DNA of 64,000 nt from Saprospira grandis DSM 2844 (GCF_000275825.1 NZ_JH719942.1:143126-207125); one strand, 5' to 3'. Shown: positions 17,977 to 26,849, counted from the first letter of the stretch. The notes: generated from the sequence alone by a model not told the origin. A program made the numbers and translations.

Positions 17977-18273
17977 CTAGCTGTGGGTCTTAATTACTTT
18001 TTGCAGTTGGTCGGCTGATGCTACTCCGGCCTGTTGCCAAAGGGCTTTACCATTTTTGAATAGCATGATTGTGGGGATAGAGCGGATACCATATTGGGCA
18101 GATAACTTTTGGTTTTTATCTACATCAATTTTGATAATGCGGACCGCATCGCCCATTTTATCTTTTACTTCTTTGAGGATGGGGGGCATCATTTTGCAGG
18201 GGCCGCACCAGACTGCGTAGAAATCTACGAGTACGGGGGTATCGCTACTAATAATTTCCTGAAACTTGCTCAT
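17977..18273 (-). CDS. trxA: thioredoxin
   Basis: This 98-residue thioredoxin has the standard active site WCGPCKM, the preceding VDFYAVW strand and the cis-proline loop IRSIPTIMLF. It has no signal peptide, so it is cytoplasmic. It lies 3 bp after the small membrane-protein gene and about 100 bp before SQOR. In this operon it probably reduces persulfides made by the sulfide oxidoreductase and rhodaneses, an inference from context. Confidence 0.93.
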   Translation of the reverse strand: MSKFQEIISSDTPVLVDFYAVWCGPCKMMPPILKEVKDKMGDAVRIIKIDVDKNQKLSAQYGIRSIPTIMLFKNGKALWQQAGVASADQLQKVIKTHS

Positions 18274-18276
18274 AAC

Positions 18277-18483
18277 TTATGATTCTTTTAGGTGATTGTT
18301 TTTGGGAGAGTAAGGCAGTTGGCAACTGCCTAGGCAGGGTTTATGGAAAACGCCTTGATAGAGAAGGAGTAGGCCTAAAATCAGCATCCAGGGGCTGTGG
18401 CTATAGTAGACATCTATGAGAAAGAAGATGGCCATAGTCAGGCGGAGGATACGCAGAAAGGGCCATTTATTTGACCACTTCAT
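18277..18483 (-). CDS. small membrane protein, DUF2892/YgaP-like
   Basis: This 68-residue protein has two hydrophobic stretches (ILRLTMAIFFLIDVYYS and PWMLILGLLLLYQGVF) followed by CLGSCQLPY. Short DUF2892-type membrane domains are often fused or adjacent to rhodanese domains, as in YgaP, which fits its place right behind a rhodanese gene. I chose ATG 18483, overlapping the rhodanese gene's end by 17 bp. A longer frame to 18516 would overlap more. The CxxxC could carry sulfur. Confidence 0.65.
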   Translation of the reverse strand: MKWSNKWPFLRILRLTMAIFFLIDVYYSHSPWMLILGLLLLYQGVFHKPCLGSCQLPYSPKNNHLKES

Positions 18484-18907
18484 AGCCTGCTCTTTGCCAA
18501 GCCATAATTCCTCCATTGAGGTTATAGACTTCTGTGAATCCTAGGCTTTTCATCCGGGCCATAGCACGGCCAGAACGAGCGCCAGATCGGCAATAGATAT
18601 AGACGGCTTTTGTTTTGTCTAGTCCTTCTATATTTTGGTCAAAGGCGGAGTCATTCCAATTGATTTTATCGGCTCCTTTGAGGGTACCTTGGGCCCATTC
18701 TCTGGGGGTTCGGACATCCACTAATTGGACCTCTGGGCCGGCGGCTTCTACTGCGGCTTTAAAGTCGGCGGCAGCAATATTTTTAGCTAGTTGTGCCGAG
18801 GCTGCAGTAGCGGTTTCTTTTTTATCGAGCTCTTGTACTTTTTGGGCTTCTTGGGCATTGCAAGAGACAAAAATAAGAGCGGCTACAAAAAGCGATAGAT
18901 ATTTCAT
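18467..18907 (-). CDS. rhodanese-domain lipoprotein
   Basis: The 146-residue protein has a lipoprotein signal (MKYLSLFVAALIFVSC, Cys16) and a single rhodanese domain over residues about 45-145. The domain has the DVRTPREWAQG start and the active-site loop CRSGARSGRAM. Rhodaneses move sulfane sulfur from donors to thiols or cyanide. The lipoprotein signal places it in the periplasm, unlike its upstream paralogue. It is the second gene of the sulfide operon. Confidence 0.85.
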   Translation of the reverse strand: MKYLSLFVAALIFVSCNAQEAQKVQELDKKETATAASAQLAKNIAAADFKAAVEAAGPEVQLVDVRTPREWAQGTLKGADKINWNDSAFDQNIEGLDKTKAVYIYCRSGARSGRAMARMKSLGFTEVYNLNGGIMAWQRAGYEVVK

Positions 18908-18916
18908 TCTACAGAT

Positions 18917-19228
18917 TTAGAGTTGTTTATTCAAACTGCTCCAGGCGCCGCCATTAACGGCTTTGATGCCCCAGGCATTGAGTTGGTTGGCGGCTTGGCC
19001 GGATCGGTTTCCGGAGCGGCAGCAAGTAATGATTGGGCTGGGAAGTTGTTTTAACTTTGCCTGAAAGTCGGCCAAATTGCCCAGAGGCATATTGACACTC
19101 CCTTCAATATGGCCCATGCCATACTCCATAGGTGTGCGTACATCAATGATAGGGCAGCCTTTTTCAATGGCGTCTTTGACTTCCTGAGGGAGTTCTTGTG
19201 GTTTGAACAAAAAATCGAAAAATCCCAT
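18917..19228 (-). CDS. rhodanese-domain protein, first gene of sulfide operon
   Basis: This 103-residue single-domain rhodanese has the start IIDVRTPMEYGMGHIEGSVN and the active-site loop CCRSGNRSGQA with a double cysteine. It lacks a signal peptide and is therefore cytoplasmic. The second rhodanese starts 9 bp after its stop. The pair suggests sulfur relay on both sides of the membrane. Confidence 0.85.
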   Translation of the reverse strand: MGFFDFLFKPQELPQEVKDAIEKGCPIIDVRTPMEYGMGHIEGSVNMPLGNLADFQAKLKQLPSPIITCCRSGNRSGQAANQLNAWGIKAVNGGAWSSLNKQL

Positions 19229-19565
19229 TTTATCTTTATTTTGAGGGTGAAGAGAGCAAAAAGCAGCTGTACTTCTTGCTTTTCTTAACCTAAAATTAAA
19301 GCATGGCTTATACTTTATTGGTGACAGTCGTCACATCGAAATAGAGCGATGGGCTAAAAATGGGGCGAGATTTTGGTCTAGACTTCAGAAAATGAGGCAA
19401 ATAAGCCTCTTTAATTAGCGAAATTAAAATGGGGGAATAAAGCTTTGGTCCAAATTTTTTTTCTTTTTCTCTACCTTTATTACTAACCTCTCTACATTTT
19501 TGGCACTATTCTGTAACAGGCTGAGCTTATCCTGTATTTCTATTTTATTAAAAACAGATTCTAGT
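19229..19565. other. divergent intergenic region with regulatory sequence
   Basis: About 340 bp between the sulfide operon (-) and a secreted-protein gene (+). It holds the palindrome at 19321-19334 and AT-rich DNA. No TAnnTTTG box was clear on either strand. Confidence 0.5.
19321..19334. promoter_or_regulatory. candidate operator GTGAC-AGTC-GTCAC
   Basis: The inverted repeat GTGAC-N4-GTCAC resembles sites of Crp/Fnr-family regulators (HcpR/Fnr-like). It lies 92 bp upstream of the sulfide operon's first ATG. Regulation by sulfide or redox stress is inference. Confidence 0.45.
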
Positions 19566-20105
19566 ATGCGTCCATTTATGTTTTTGATTTTCTCGCTTTT
19601 CTTTCTGCCCCTAAGTTGGGGTCAAATAGAAACAGCCACCGATAATAGTGGGGCCGAAAAGCGGATGTATATTCGTCGGCAAGTGGGGCCTATTGAAAAG
19701 CGGATGGATTCGCTTTATCAGCAGCGGATTACCGAAAGAGAAATCAATGGGATTTATATCCCCAGAGACCTTTATGATTGTTTTCGGGTATTGGATGGGG
19801 CCATGGAAGATGACTTTAAGGAGTATTTTATGAGTTTATCTGATGAGGAAGTAGATGCTCGCACCCATGGCAGCCTAGGGCTTTGGATGAAGCACCGTTG
19901 GCAATTGATGGAAGGTTCTCGTTTGTCTGATTATTTTAGGAAGATGGGAGTTCCTCATCCGGAGTATGCGGTGGGGATTATTATTCAGAGCTATCATAGG
20001 AAGTTGCACCAAAGAGATTTGGGGGTAAAGGAGTTGGTGGAGAAGTTTCAGAAGATTTGGGCCAAAAAGCAAGCGGAGGAGGCCAAAGCCCTGTTGGGGC
20101 AGTAA
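19566..20105 (+). CDS. exported DUF6794-like protein
   Basis: This 179-residue protein has a signal peptide (MRPFMFLIFSLFFLPLSWGQ). A compact domain has the conserved text IYIPRDLYDCFRVLD, LSDEEVDAR, LGLWMKHRW and SRLSDYFRKMGVPHPEYA. This resembles DUF6794, a helical family common in Bacteroidota with no known function. I chose ATG 19566 because the signal peptide begins there; a longer frame starts at a TTG at 19500. A strong terminator follows. Confidence 0.65.
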   Translation: MRPFMFLIFSLFFLPLSWGQIETATDNSGAEKRMYIRRQVGPIEKRMDSLYQQRITEREINGIYIPRDLYDCFRVLDGAMEDDFKEYFMSLSDEEVDARTHGSLGLWMKHRWQLMEGSRLSDYFRKMGVPHPEYAVGIIIQSYHRKLHQRDLGVKELVEKFQKIWAKKQAEEAKALLGQ

Positions 20106-20125
20106 TTTTGGTCCAAATTAAGGGA

Positions 20126-20160
20126 AAAGCCCGCTGGCCTTCAGGCCAGCGGGCTTTGTT
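20126..20160 (+). terminator. terminator of the DUF6794-like gene
   Basis: AAAGCCCGCTGGCC, loop TTCA, GGCCAGCGGGCTTT: a perfect 14-bp stem followed by GTTG rather than a long T-run. Confidence 0.8.
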
Positions 20161-20165
20161 GTTTG

Positions 20166-20327
20166 GCTGGGGGCGAAGCCCCCAGGGCCCGAAGGGCCAA
20201 TGGCCCAGCGCTGCGGAGGGGTGGCCGAAGGCCAGACCGAGGAGCGAAGCGACGAAGGGCCGAACAGGCCTGTGAGCCCCGCAGCATAGCGGCGGCCGCC
20301 CCAAATTGAAGGGCGGCCGCGGGCCCC
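20166..20327 (-). repeat. GC-rich intergenic element, class B variant, reverse
   Basis: Arms in plus order are GGGGGCGAAGCCCCC, GGGCCCGAAGGGCC, GGCCGAAGGCC and GAGCGAAGCGAC. The end is unusual: GCGGCCGCCCC...GGGCGGCCGC replaces the normal terminal hairpin. Confidence 0.85.
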
Positions 20328-20334
20328 AAAACAG

Positions 20335-22668
20335 CTACTTTTGTCTCCATTTGAAATTCCAACTGATGGAAGGAATAATGGGAAAAAGCGAGACTTTATA
20401 GGATTTGAGTTCTAAATTGCCAGAGTCTTCATTTTCCTCGGGCAGGGTGTAGGTAAAAAAGACATTTTTGCGGTTGTAGACATTATAGATCGAGAAAACG
20501 AGAGTTGAGCTAAAGCGTTTTTCCTTCTTTTTGTTGAGGCGGAAAGAGGCCGAGAGGTCGAGGCGATGATAGGCGGGCAGGCGGGCCGAATTGCGCAGGC
20601 CGTATTCTAGAACGGGGTCGCTACCGATGATGTAAATGCTTTTGATGGGGGTATAGGGGCTGCCAGAGCCAAAAATGAAGCTCGCGCCGAAGTTCCAGCG
20701 TTTATAATCATAGCTACCGACGATAGACAAATCGTGTAGGCGGTCGAAGCGAGAGGGATATTGATTGCCTAAAATGCCCTCAAAATTGCGAGTAGAGCGG
20801 GCCAAAGTGTAGGCGATCCAGCCCGTAAAATCGCCTTTTTGTTTGCGTAAAAACAGCTCTAGGCCGTAGGCTTGGCCTTTGCCAGAGATAAACTGTTCTT
20901 CTACAACTTGATCGATTGTGGGGGTATAATTTTCGGCATAATCGAGCTGTTGTCTGAGGTCCTTATAATAGGCCTCTACCGAAAACTCATAGGTATTTTC
21001 TTTAAAGTTTTGGAAATAGCCCAGGGCATATTGGATGCCCCATTGCGGTTGGACCAGCTCGCCAGAAGGCAACCATAAATCGGTGGGTAAGGTAGTGGCC
21101 GAATTAGAGACTAAATGCACATATTGGCGGCCAATATTGATGCCTGCTTTGATAGAAGAGCGCTTTGTCAGGCTGTATTTGCTGCTAATTCGGGGTTCTG
21201 GTCCATAGAAGGTTTTAACCGGCTCGAAGCGGCCATAAACCGTACTATCTAGGCTAGAGGTATAGGGCCCCAACTGCTGAAAAATAGAAAATCGCAGGCC
21301 TGCATTGAGGGAAAGGCGGTTAGAGATTTTCCAATCGTCCAGAATATAAAGTCCCGCCTCTTGGGCATATTTTATGGGTGGCGCAATATCAAAAGCCTGC
21401 TCGCCAGAAACGGCCTCGGCAATATTGGGGGTAAATTGGTGGTGGGTATAATCGCCACCAAACTTAATACGATGCTTGGGGTTGGGGTAATAATCAAAGC
21501 TTAGCTTTCCGCCCCAATCGCGGATGCCCGAATTGAGAGAAAAGGAAAATTGGTCCTGTCGGCCCTTGCTACTAAAGTCATAATCATTAAAGATAAAGCT
21601 GGCATTCATAAAGAGTTTATCGCCAAAAAGGTGGTTCCAGCGAACGGTAGAAGTGGCATTTCCCCAATTGAGGCCAAATTCTAGGTCTCTGGCGGGGTTA
21701 TTCAAATTGAGGACATCTCGGCCAAAGTAGCCGCTAAGATAAATGCGGTCTCTGGGCGAAAGTCGATAATTGGCCTTTAAATTTAGGTCATAAAAGTAGT
21801 AGTTGGTCCCTTCAAAGGGGCTGCCTTTGAGAAAAGGCTGGGCCAAATCAAACAGGTAAGTTCGGCGGCCAGAGACCAAAAAAGAGCCTTTATTTTTTAT
21901 AATTGGGCCTTCAAAAGTCAGTCGAGAAGCCACCAAACCGATACCGCCCTCGGCCCCAAACTTTTGCTTATTGCCATCTTTCATTTGGATATCGATAACC
22001 GAAGAGAGTCGCCCCCCATAATTGGCCGGCATTCCGCCTTTAATCAGGGTCGTATTTTTAATCGCATCGCCATTGAAGACCGAGAAAAAGCCTAGCAAAT
22101 GCCCTGCATTATAGACCACCGCCTCATCGAGCAAAAGCAGGTTTTGGTCCACTCCACCCCCACGCACATAAAAGCCCGTATTGCCTTCTCCAGCGGCCAA
22201 AACGCCCGGCAAAAGCTGAATGGTCTTTAAAATATCGACCTCGCCCATCAATACCGGCAACTTTTTGATCTGCTCCATGGGCAGGTCAATTGTCCCCATC
22301 TGCGTATTATTCACATTGGCATCGCCGCGGACATCGGTCACCACTACTGCCGAATCGAGGGTAATTCCCTCTTCATTGGATAGCGAAAAATTGATGCTCG
22401 TATCGGCTTGTAAATTTAGCAAAATGCGCTTTTCGGTATAGCCCGTATAATTCACTTGGATTTCGTATTCGCCAGCGGGCAGGCTCAGAGAATAAAAGCC
22501 GTAGACATTGCTCACCACCCCGGCATTGGCCTGAGGGGCATAAACGGTGGCCGAAATCAGGTCTTCGCCAGAGTTGGCATCTTGAATTTGGCCGCTAATT
22601 GTGTATTTCTGGGCCATCAGGCTGGCCATTTGCAGGCAGCAAAATAAGAGGACTAAGGGGAATTTCAT
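20335..22668 (-). CDS. TonB-dependent outer-membrane receptor
   Basis: This 777-residue receptor has a signal peptide (to LMAQ). A carboxypeptidase-regulatory-like domain (residues about 22-105, SGQIQDANSGEDLISATVYA) is typical of Bacteroidota receptors. A plug domain (about 115-230, GNTGFYVRGGGVDQNLLLLDEAVVY) and a 22-strand-type barrel follow. The plug's LPVLMGEVDILKTIQLLPGV is common in receptors that lack a SusD partner. No SusD gene or iron/cobalamin signal lies next to it, so the ligand is unknown. It ends on an aromatic-rich strand. Confidence 0.9.
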   Translation of the reverse strand: MKFPLVLLFCCLQMASLMAQKYTISGQIQDANSGEDLISATVYAPQANAGVVSNVYGFYSLSLPAGEYEIQVNYTGYTEKRILLNLQADTSINFSLSNEEGITLDSAVVVTDVRGDANVNNTQMGTIDLPMEQIKKLPVLMGEVDILKTIQLLPGVLAAGEGNTGFYVRGGGVDQNLLLLDEAVVYNAGHLLGFFSVFNGDAIKNTTLIKGGMPANYGGRLSSVIDIQMKDGNKQKFGAEGGIGLVASRLTFEGPIIKNKGSFLVSGRRTYLFDLAQPFLKGSPFEGTNYYFYDLNLKANYRLSPRDRIYLSGYFGRDVLNLNNPARDLEFGLNWGNATSTVRWNHLFGDKLFMNASFIFNDYDFSSKGRQDQFSFSLNSGIRDWGGKLSFDYYPNPKHRIKFGGDYTHHQFTPNIAEAVSGEQAFDIAPPIKYAQEAGLYILDDWKISNRLSLNAGLRFSIFQQLGPYTSSLDSTVYGRFEPVKTFYGPEPRISSKYSLTKRSSIKAGINIGRQYVHLVSNSATTLPTDLWLPSGELVQPQWGIQYALGYFQNFKENTYEFSVEAYYKDLRQQLDYAENYTPTIDQVVEEQFISGKGQAYGLELFLRKQKGDFTGWIAYTLARSTRNFEGILGNQYPSRFDRLHDLSIVGSYDYKRWNFGASFIFGSGSPYTPIKSIYIIGSDPVLEYGLRNSARLPAYHRLDLSASFRLNKKKEKRFSSTLVFSIYNVYNRKNVFFTYTLPEENEDSGNLELKSYKVSLFPIIPSISWNFKWRQK

Positions 22669-22692
22669 TAGTTATAGTTTTAAGTTTTTTTT

Positions 22693-22817
22693 GGGGGGCT
22701 GCCCCTTCGGGTCGGGCTGTGCACTGGCTCGCAGGTCTGCTCGGCCCTGCAGTTTTTTCGCTTCGCTTCAAAAACTTGGGTCTGCGGCTTCGCCGCCCCA
22801 GTTTCCATCCCTCAGCC
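22693..22817 (+). repeat. GC-rich intergenic element, class A, forward
   Basis: Arm 1 is minimal (CCTTCGGG), arm 2 is AGTTTTTTCGC...CAAAAACT and arm 3 is GCGGCTTCGCCGC. Confidence 0.9.
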
Positions 22818-22889
22818 AAGGCGCTTCGCGCCTTTCTAGACGCAAAAAAGGACCAAAAGCATAACAGCTTTTAGCCCTTGGGGTTTTCG

Positions 22890-23720
22890 TTAAAATAATA
22901 TGCCCACAGAAAGATGAGGCCGAATCATCCATTGTTCTGTAGCAATAAGGCTATTGTTAATTTCCATCTCATAAGCGGCCCGAATAAACTGGTAGCCAAA
23001 GCCCATATGCCAGCGAATATGTTTTTTGCCAGCAAAGCGGATACCTAGCTCGGGGCGGGCATAAAATCCACCTTTGGCGCCAAGCATTCTCCGGCTATCG
23101 TTCCACCAACCTGCAGAAGTAGCGGCGGTATCTAGCAAAGCCACATTATAGCCTACAGCCAAATTGTAAGTAAAGGCCCAAGGGCGTTTTGTCTTAAAAT
23201 CTCCACGGATTTCTGCAAAAATGGGAATATGGCTAGAGGGCATAAAGCCATTAGACATACGCAGCATAGACAGGCCAGCGCCAAACATCAAGTTGGTTTT
23301 TTTGGCCCAACCTCCAGAAAACTGCATAAAGATACCCAGATCAGGCGCGCCCGTCTGCGTAATACTTCCGGGGATACCCATATTCAGAAAAAAGTAGCGG
23401 CGTTCGCTGTAGCTACTATCTCTACGGTTTTCTTCTCCCTTATTAGTGACCAATTCGGGGCGCTCGATCCGCTCTACTTCGCTTAAGGGATAAACCAGTT
23501 TGGTCCCTCCTTCAATCTCTACTCGAATATTTCCGTTCTCCCCATAATTGATAATCTTGCAGCGCAATTCGCTACCATTTTTCAAAATAACAAGATCGGG
23601 GTAGCCATTGTATTCTTTGCTTAGGCGTCTTTCGCTGCGGGGCGCTTTTAGCGCTCCATCTTGGGCATAGCTATAGGTCGACAAACAAAGACAGAACAAA
23701 AAAAGGTATATAGTTCGCAT
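22890..23720 (-). CDS. outer-membrane beta-barrel-like protein, exported
   Basis: This 276-residue exported protein has the signal MRTIYLFLFCLCLSTYSYAQ. Its first part (residues about 35-85) looks like a small beta domain (GYPDLVILKNGSELRCKIINYG), often seen as a carboxy-terminal SH3-like or unknown module in Bacteroidota. The remainder alternates hydrophobic and polar residues as in a barrel, ending HLSVGILF. I do not recognise a named family. It is separated by about 100 bp from the beta-propeller lipoprotein downstream of its 5' side. Confidence 0.6.
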   Translation of the reverse strand: MRTIYLFLFCLCLSTYSYAQDGALKAPRSERRLSKEYNGYPDLVILKNGSELRCKIINYGENGNIRVEIEGGTKLVYPLSEVERIERPELVTNKGEENRRDSSYSERRYFFLNMGIPGSITQTGAPDLGIFMQFSGGWAKKTNLMFGAGLSMLRMSNGFMPSSHIPIFAEIRGDFKTKRPWAFTYNLAVGYNVALLDTAATSAGWWNDSRRMLGAKGGFYARPELGIRFAGKKHIRWHMGFGYQFIRAAYEMEINNSLIATEQWMIRPHLSVGILF

Positions 23721-23764
23721 AGTTAATTGGAAATAGGGGGCTTAATAGGGCCTTAAAGATGCTA

Positions 23765-23800
23765 AAAAAGCAGCAAAAACAGAGAAGTGTTTTTGTTGCT
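23765..23800 (-). terminator. terminator of the beta-propeller lipoprotein gene
   Basis: On the minus strand AGCAACAAAAACA, loop CTTCTC, TGTTTTTGCTGCT then TTTTT. Confidence 0.75.
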
Positions 23801-23817
23801 CCAAATAAAACAATTCC

Positions 23818-25110
23818 TTATTCTTCTACCAAAATGCTGCTAATGCGTTGCAGTTGGTTGGGGTTGCTAATATCATACTGATAAAAGCCGTCGGGGCCAA
23901 TCACTAGGGCCAAGTCATCAAAGGGAGAAGCAATGACATCATAGGCAGAGAAGCTGGCATCTTGCGCTATTAGGCTGCTGCCAATAGCATAATCATCGCT
24001 GGCATCAAAGATTTTGAGGCCCTCATCTCCATCGCAGAGATAGAGCAGGTTATTTTTCAGGCTCAAGCCATGCGGGTTATGCATAGGATGGCTAGTAATT
24101 AGCTGCGGGTCGCTTAGGTTGCTCACATCTACTACATCTAGCTGATTATTGTAGCTGTCGCAAATTCCACCGCCACGCAAGGTCACATAAGCGCGGTTGC
24201 CCTCTACATAAACGGGGTCGCAGGCGGTAGCATGCTCAAAGGTTCCGCTCAGTTGAGGGGCCGCAGGATCGGCTAGGCTATAGATATACATCCCGCTATT
24301 GCTTCCGATAAAGAGGTTATTTTCGTGCGGAAAAATCGTCTCGATGGTTGCCCAACCAATATTTTGTGGTCCTTGATAGCTCGGATTATCCAGTTGGCTA
24401 ATATTAAAGACTCTAAGATTGGCTTCATCTACCGTATACAGATAATCGCCAGTAATGGTAAAACGGGCCATAGAGCCGCCTAGGCCTACGGCGGTGGCGG
24501 TACGGGCATTGCTTCCGTTACTTCCATTAGAGCTCCCCACCATTACGGGACTAATACTTTGGTCTTCTAGCTGAGGATTCCCCCAGCCGCCAGCCAAGGC
24601 ATCTAGCTCGCTACAGTTTACTTTTCCGGTAACTTCTTCTTTGTGGTAAGCCACCAAAGAGCGACCTTCGGCATCCTGTCCGTAAGTTGGAAAAACGTCT
24701 TGGTCTCTGTCTAGCAACTGTACATTTTGCCAGTTCGAAATATCAATCGTGAGTAGGTCGGTATAATTGTCTGCATAGAGAATGTTGCCCTTAATGGCCA
24801 TATCTAGGTTACCAATAATATTGATAAAGCCAATTTTCACGGCTGCGGCAGGATTGCTATTATCAAAAACGTGAATCCCTTCTAGTTGCTCATTGATGAG
24901 CAAGAAGTTGCGATAGATATAGAGTTTGCCTGGATTTTTGAGGGGCCGAGCGGGCAGCATCGTCAGGGGCTTGCGGTAATCCTCTCCATTTAGGTAAATG
25001 GGGTCATACTTAATGTAAGTCGTGGTGGTCTTACATTGGTCTTTAGTACAGCTTCCCAGGCCTAAGACAAGGGCCAGCAATCCGAGGTAGAAAAAGGATT
25101 TTAAGTACAT
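23818..25110 (-). CDS. LVIVD-repeat beta-propeller lipoprotein
   Basis: This 430-residue lipoprotein has the signal MYLKSFFYLGLLALVLGLGSC (lipobox LGSC). Then come about seven repeats of the LVIVD type, where short strands such as LLTIDISNW, LRVFNISQLDNP and LDVVDVSNLSDPQ end in a D-(V/I)-S-x turn. This forms a beta-propeller at the outer membrane. Ligand binding or a structural role is likely but unspecified. It has its own terminator and is followed upstream by the TPR lipoprotein gene. Confidence 0.75.
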   Translation of the reverse strand: MYLKSFFYLGLLALVLGLGSCTKDQCKTTTTYIKYDPIYLNGEDYRKPLTMLPARPLKNPGKLYIYRNFLLINEQLEGIHVFDNSNPAAAVKIGFINIIGNLDMAIKGNILYADNYTDLLTIDISNWQNVQLLDRDQDVFPTYGQDAEGRSLVAYHKEEVTGKVNCSELDALAGGWGNPQLEDQSISPVMVGSSNGSNGSNARTATAVGLGGSMARFTITGDYLYTVDEANLRVFNISQLDNPSYQGPQNIGWATIETIFPHENNLFIGSNSGMYIYSLADPAAPQLSGTFEHATACDPVYVEGNRAYVTLRGGGICDSYNNQLDVVDVSNLSDPQLITSHPMHNPHGLSLKNNLLYLCDGDEGLKIFDASDDYAIGSSLIAQDASFSAYDVIASPFDDLALVIGPDGFYQYDISNPNQLQRISSILVEE

Positions 25111-25176
25111 AGATTATCTTGTTTAGTGGGGAGATAAATTTCTCATTTAAACTTTCCTCTAAAACGTTCGTCTTCC

Positions 25177-25932
25177 TTAATTCGTTGGACTGCTTGTTGC
25201 TTTTTGTCGATCTCGGATACCTTGAATTAAATCTTGGCGGCTCAGTTGTAGCATGGCGGCATAGGTTTGCACCTTTTGCGGGCCCATAATCGGAGCGGCT
25301 TCTTTGAGCAGGGCATCAACACTTTCTCTCGTTTTTTCTTCTTGGCCCAAGAGCAGCAGGCTATGCGATTTCCCCGCCCAATTATCATAATAGTAGATAA
25401 TATTTTCTGGCTGTCGGTACTTTTTGCCTTTGGCTAGGCGGGCATCAAATAAGGTAATGCTTTTTTCATAGTACTCAAAGGCCTGCAAACTATCGCCTTC
25501 TAGGTCTTTAAAAAAGCCCAAAGATTGCCAGCCCTCTGCCAATTCGGGTTCTTGAGCTAGGCGTTGACGCAGGTATTTTTCGGCCTCGGCCATACGGCCT
25601 TCTTGCATTTCTAGAGCGGCCATATTGCTATACAGAAGGCCATAACTACTATCTTGGGCTAGAGCTTGTCTGTAATAATAGCGGGCCGAATCTAAATAAA
25701 TTTCTTGCGTTTCAAAACTGATGGTAGGGTCGGTTTCGGCCTGTGTTTGGTAGCGAATACCGAGGTCATTTAGGCGGAGCACTTCTGCAGTCGCCTCATA
25801 GTTAGGGGGCAACCAGCCCTCTTCTGTATTTAGTTTAGCCGCTTCTTTGGCGGGCAAATTCTGTTGGTCTTGGCAGGCCGTTAGGCCCAAAAGGATAAAC
25901 CCCAAACAAGATATAGATTTGAGCATTTGCAT
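25177..25932 (-). CDS. TPR lipoprotein
   Basis: This 251-residue protein has the lipoprotein signal MLKSISCLGFILLGLTAC. Four to five tetratricopeptide repeats lie over residues about 70-190 (YYRQALAQDSSYGLLYSNMA, YLRQRLAQEPELAEGWQSLG). TPRs mediate protein-protein contact, here on the periplasmic side of a membrane. ATG codons at 25932 and 25926 both fit. The -7 box at 25949-25956 is close upstream. Confidence 0.75.
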   Translation of the reverse strand: MQMLKSISCLGFILLGLTACQDQQNLPAKEAAKLNTEEGWLPPNYEATAEVLRLNDLGIRYQTQAETDPTISFETQEIYLDSARYYYRQALAQDSSYGLLYSNMAALEMQEGRMAEAEKYLRQRLAQEPELAEGWQSLGFFKDLEGDSLQAFEYYEKSITLFDARLAKGKKYRQPENIIYYYDNWAGKSHSLLLLGQEEKTRESVDALLKEAAPIMGPQKVQTYAAMLQLSRQDLIQGIRDRQKATSSPTN

Positions 25933-25948
25933 ACGTTCTTTTTTTTTG

Positions 25949-25956
25949 CAAAGCTA
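25949..25956 (-). promoter_or_regulatory. -7 box (TAGCTTTG on minus strand) of the TPR lipoprotein
   Basis: The plus-strand CAAAGCTA is an exact reverse match to TAnnTTTG, 17 bp from the upstream ATG. No -33 element seen. Confidence 0.5.
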
Positions 25957-26067
25957 AATATTATAAATAGAATAGCCAGCGGTCTTGCTGTTTTTTACGC
26001 CTCAGGCAGTACGCTACACTTAAATCCTTCTCCCTTTTCTAGATGCTTATTCGAAGCTTCTTTTTTT

Positions 26068-26209
26068 GGGGCCTGCCGCCTTCGGCGGCCGGGCTGTGTC
26101 AGGGCTCGCAGGTCTGCTCGGCCCTTCGCAAAATTCGCTACGCTCGTTTTGCTCGGTCTGCGGCTTTGCCGCCCCCTTATCCATCCCTAGGCCTGCGGCC
26201 CTTCGGGCC
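26068..26209 (+). repeat. GC-rich intergenic element, class B-like, forward
   Basis: It starts GGGGCCTGCC with arm GCCGCCTTCGGCGGC. Arm 2 is GCAAAATTCGC...CGTTTTGC, arm 3 is GCGGCTTTGCCGC, and it ends ATCCCTAGGCC with GGCCCTTCGGGCC. Confidence 0.88.
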
Positions 26210-26229
26210 TTTGCGGCGGCTTCGCCGCC

Positions 26230-26575
26230 TGCTAGCTGTGGCTGCAGGTTAAAACCAGCAGCCATACAACAACCCCATTCTATATCTATAGTGCGGAGAG
26301 GGTTAAAATCCTCTACCGCTTTGAACAAGGGTTATTTTTTCTTCAGTTGTTTGATTTTGTTTTTGTCTCCCCCATAAATTTCATAAGAACCCTAGGGCCA
26401 AGGCCCTAGGCTATCGAAAAAATCGTCATCCCCTCATTCGAGGGGATTTTCTGTTCCACTAGGCTTCATCAGCAAAGAAGGGCTAAAATGTTTATTTATG
26501 GAGGGTTTCAACCCTCCATTGAACACAAAAATGCATTCGTTAATTGGCTGTAGGTTTCAACCTACAGGCCCATAT
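26230..26575. repeat. cluster of short palindromes (GGTTAAAACC / GGTTTCAACC type)
   Basis: Five small stem-loops lie in 330 bp: GGCTGCAGGTTAAAACCAGC at about 26242, GAGAGGGTTAAAATCCTCT at about 26297, CCTAGGGCCAAGGCCCTAGG at 26391, CCCCTCATTCGAGGGG at 26431, GGAGGGTTTCAACCCTCC at about 26502, and CTGTAGGTTTCAACCTACAG at about 26547. The shared core is GGTT(AA/TC)AACC with variable outer arms. The same family recurs at 51.6-52.4, 55.2-55.5 and 59.3 kb. Confidence 0.75.
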
Positions 26576-26580
26576 AGCAG

Positions 26581-26849
26581 GCCCCTAGGGCCGCAGGCCT
26601 AGCGATGGTAGGCAGTGCGGCAAAGCCGCAGACCCAGCAAAAACTTGTTTTTTGCGCAGGGCCGAGCGAACAGCGAGCTGCCGAACGTAGCGCCGACGAG
26701 CGAAGCGAGGTGGAGGCCCCTAAACAACAGCGAGCCCCGACAACCAGCCTCGAAGAGGCGCCAGTTCGACGAAGTAAACGACAACAAGCCCTTTAGGGCG
26801 CAGTTCGACGACCGAAGGGAGTAACCGCCCGCCGAAGGCGGGAGGCCCC
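26581..26849 (-). repeat. GC-rich intergenic element, composite class B, reverse
   Basis: A long copy with two class B ends in series. The first GAGGCCCC is at about 26712, then a second module holds GTTCGACGAAG, CAACAAGCCCTTTAGGGCGC and AGTTCGACGACC, and the final GGAGGCCCC is at 26849. Arms include TGCGGCAAAGCCGCA and GCAAAAACTTGTTTTTTGC. Confidence 0.85.

Noticed and set aside
26700-26830. tRNA-like arm (AGTTCGACGACC) in class B elements
   Set aside because: It resembles a T-arm but lacks acceptor and anticodon stems; it is part of the repeat module.
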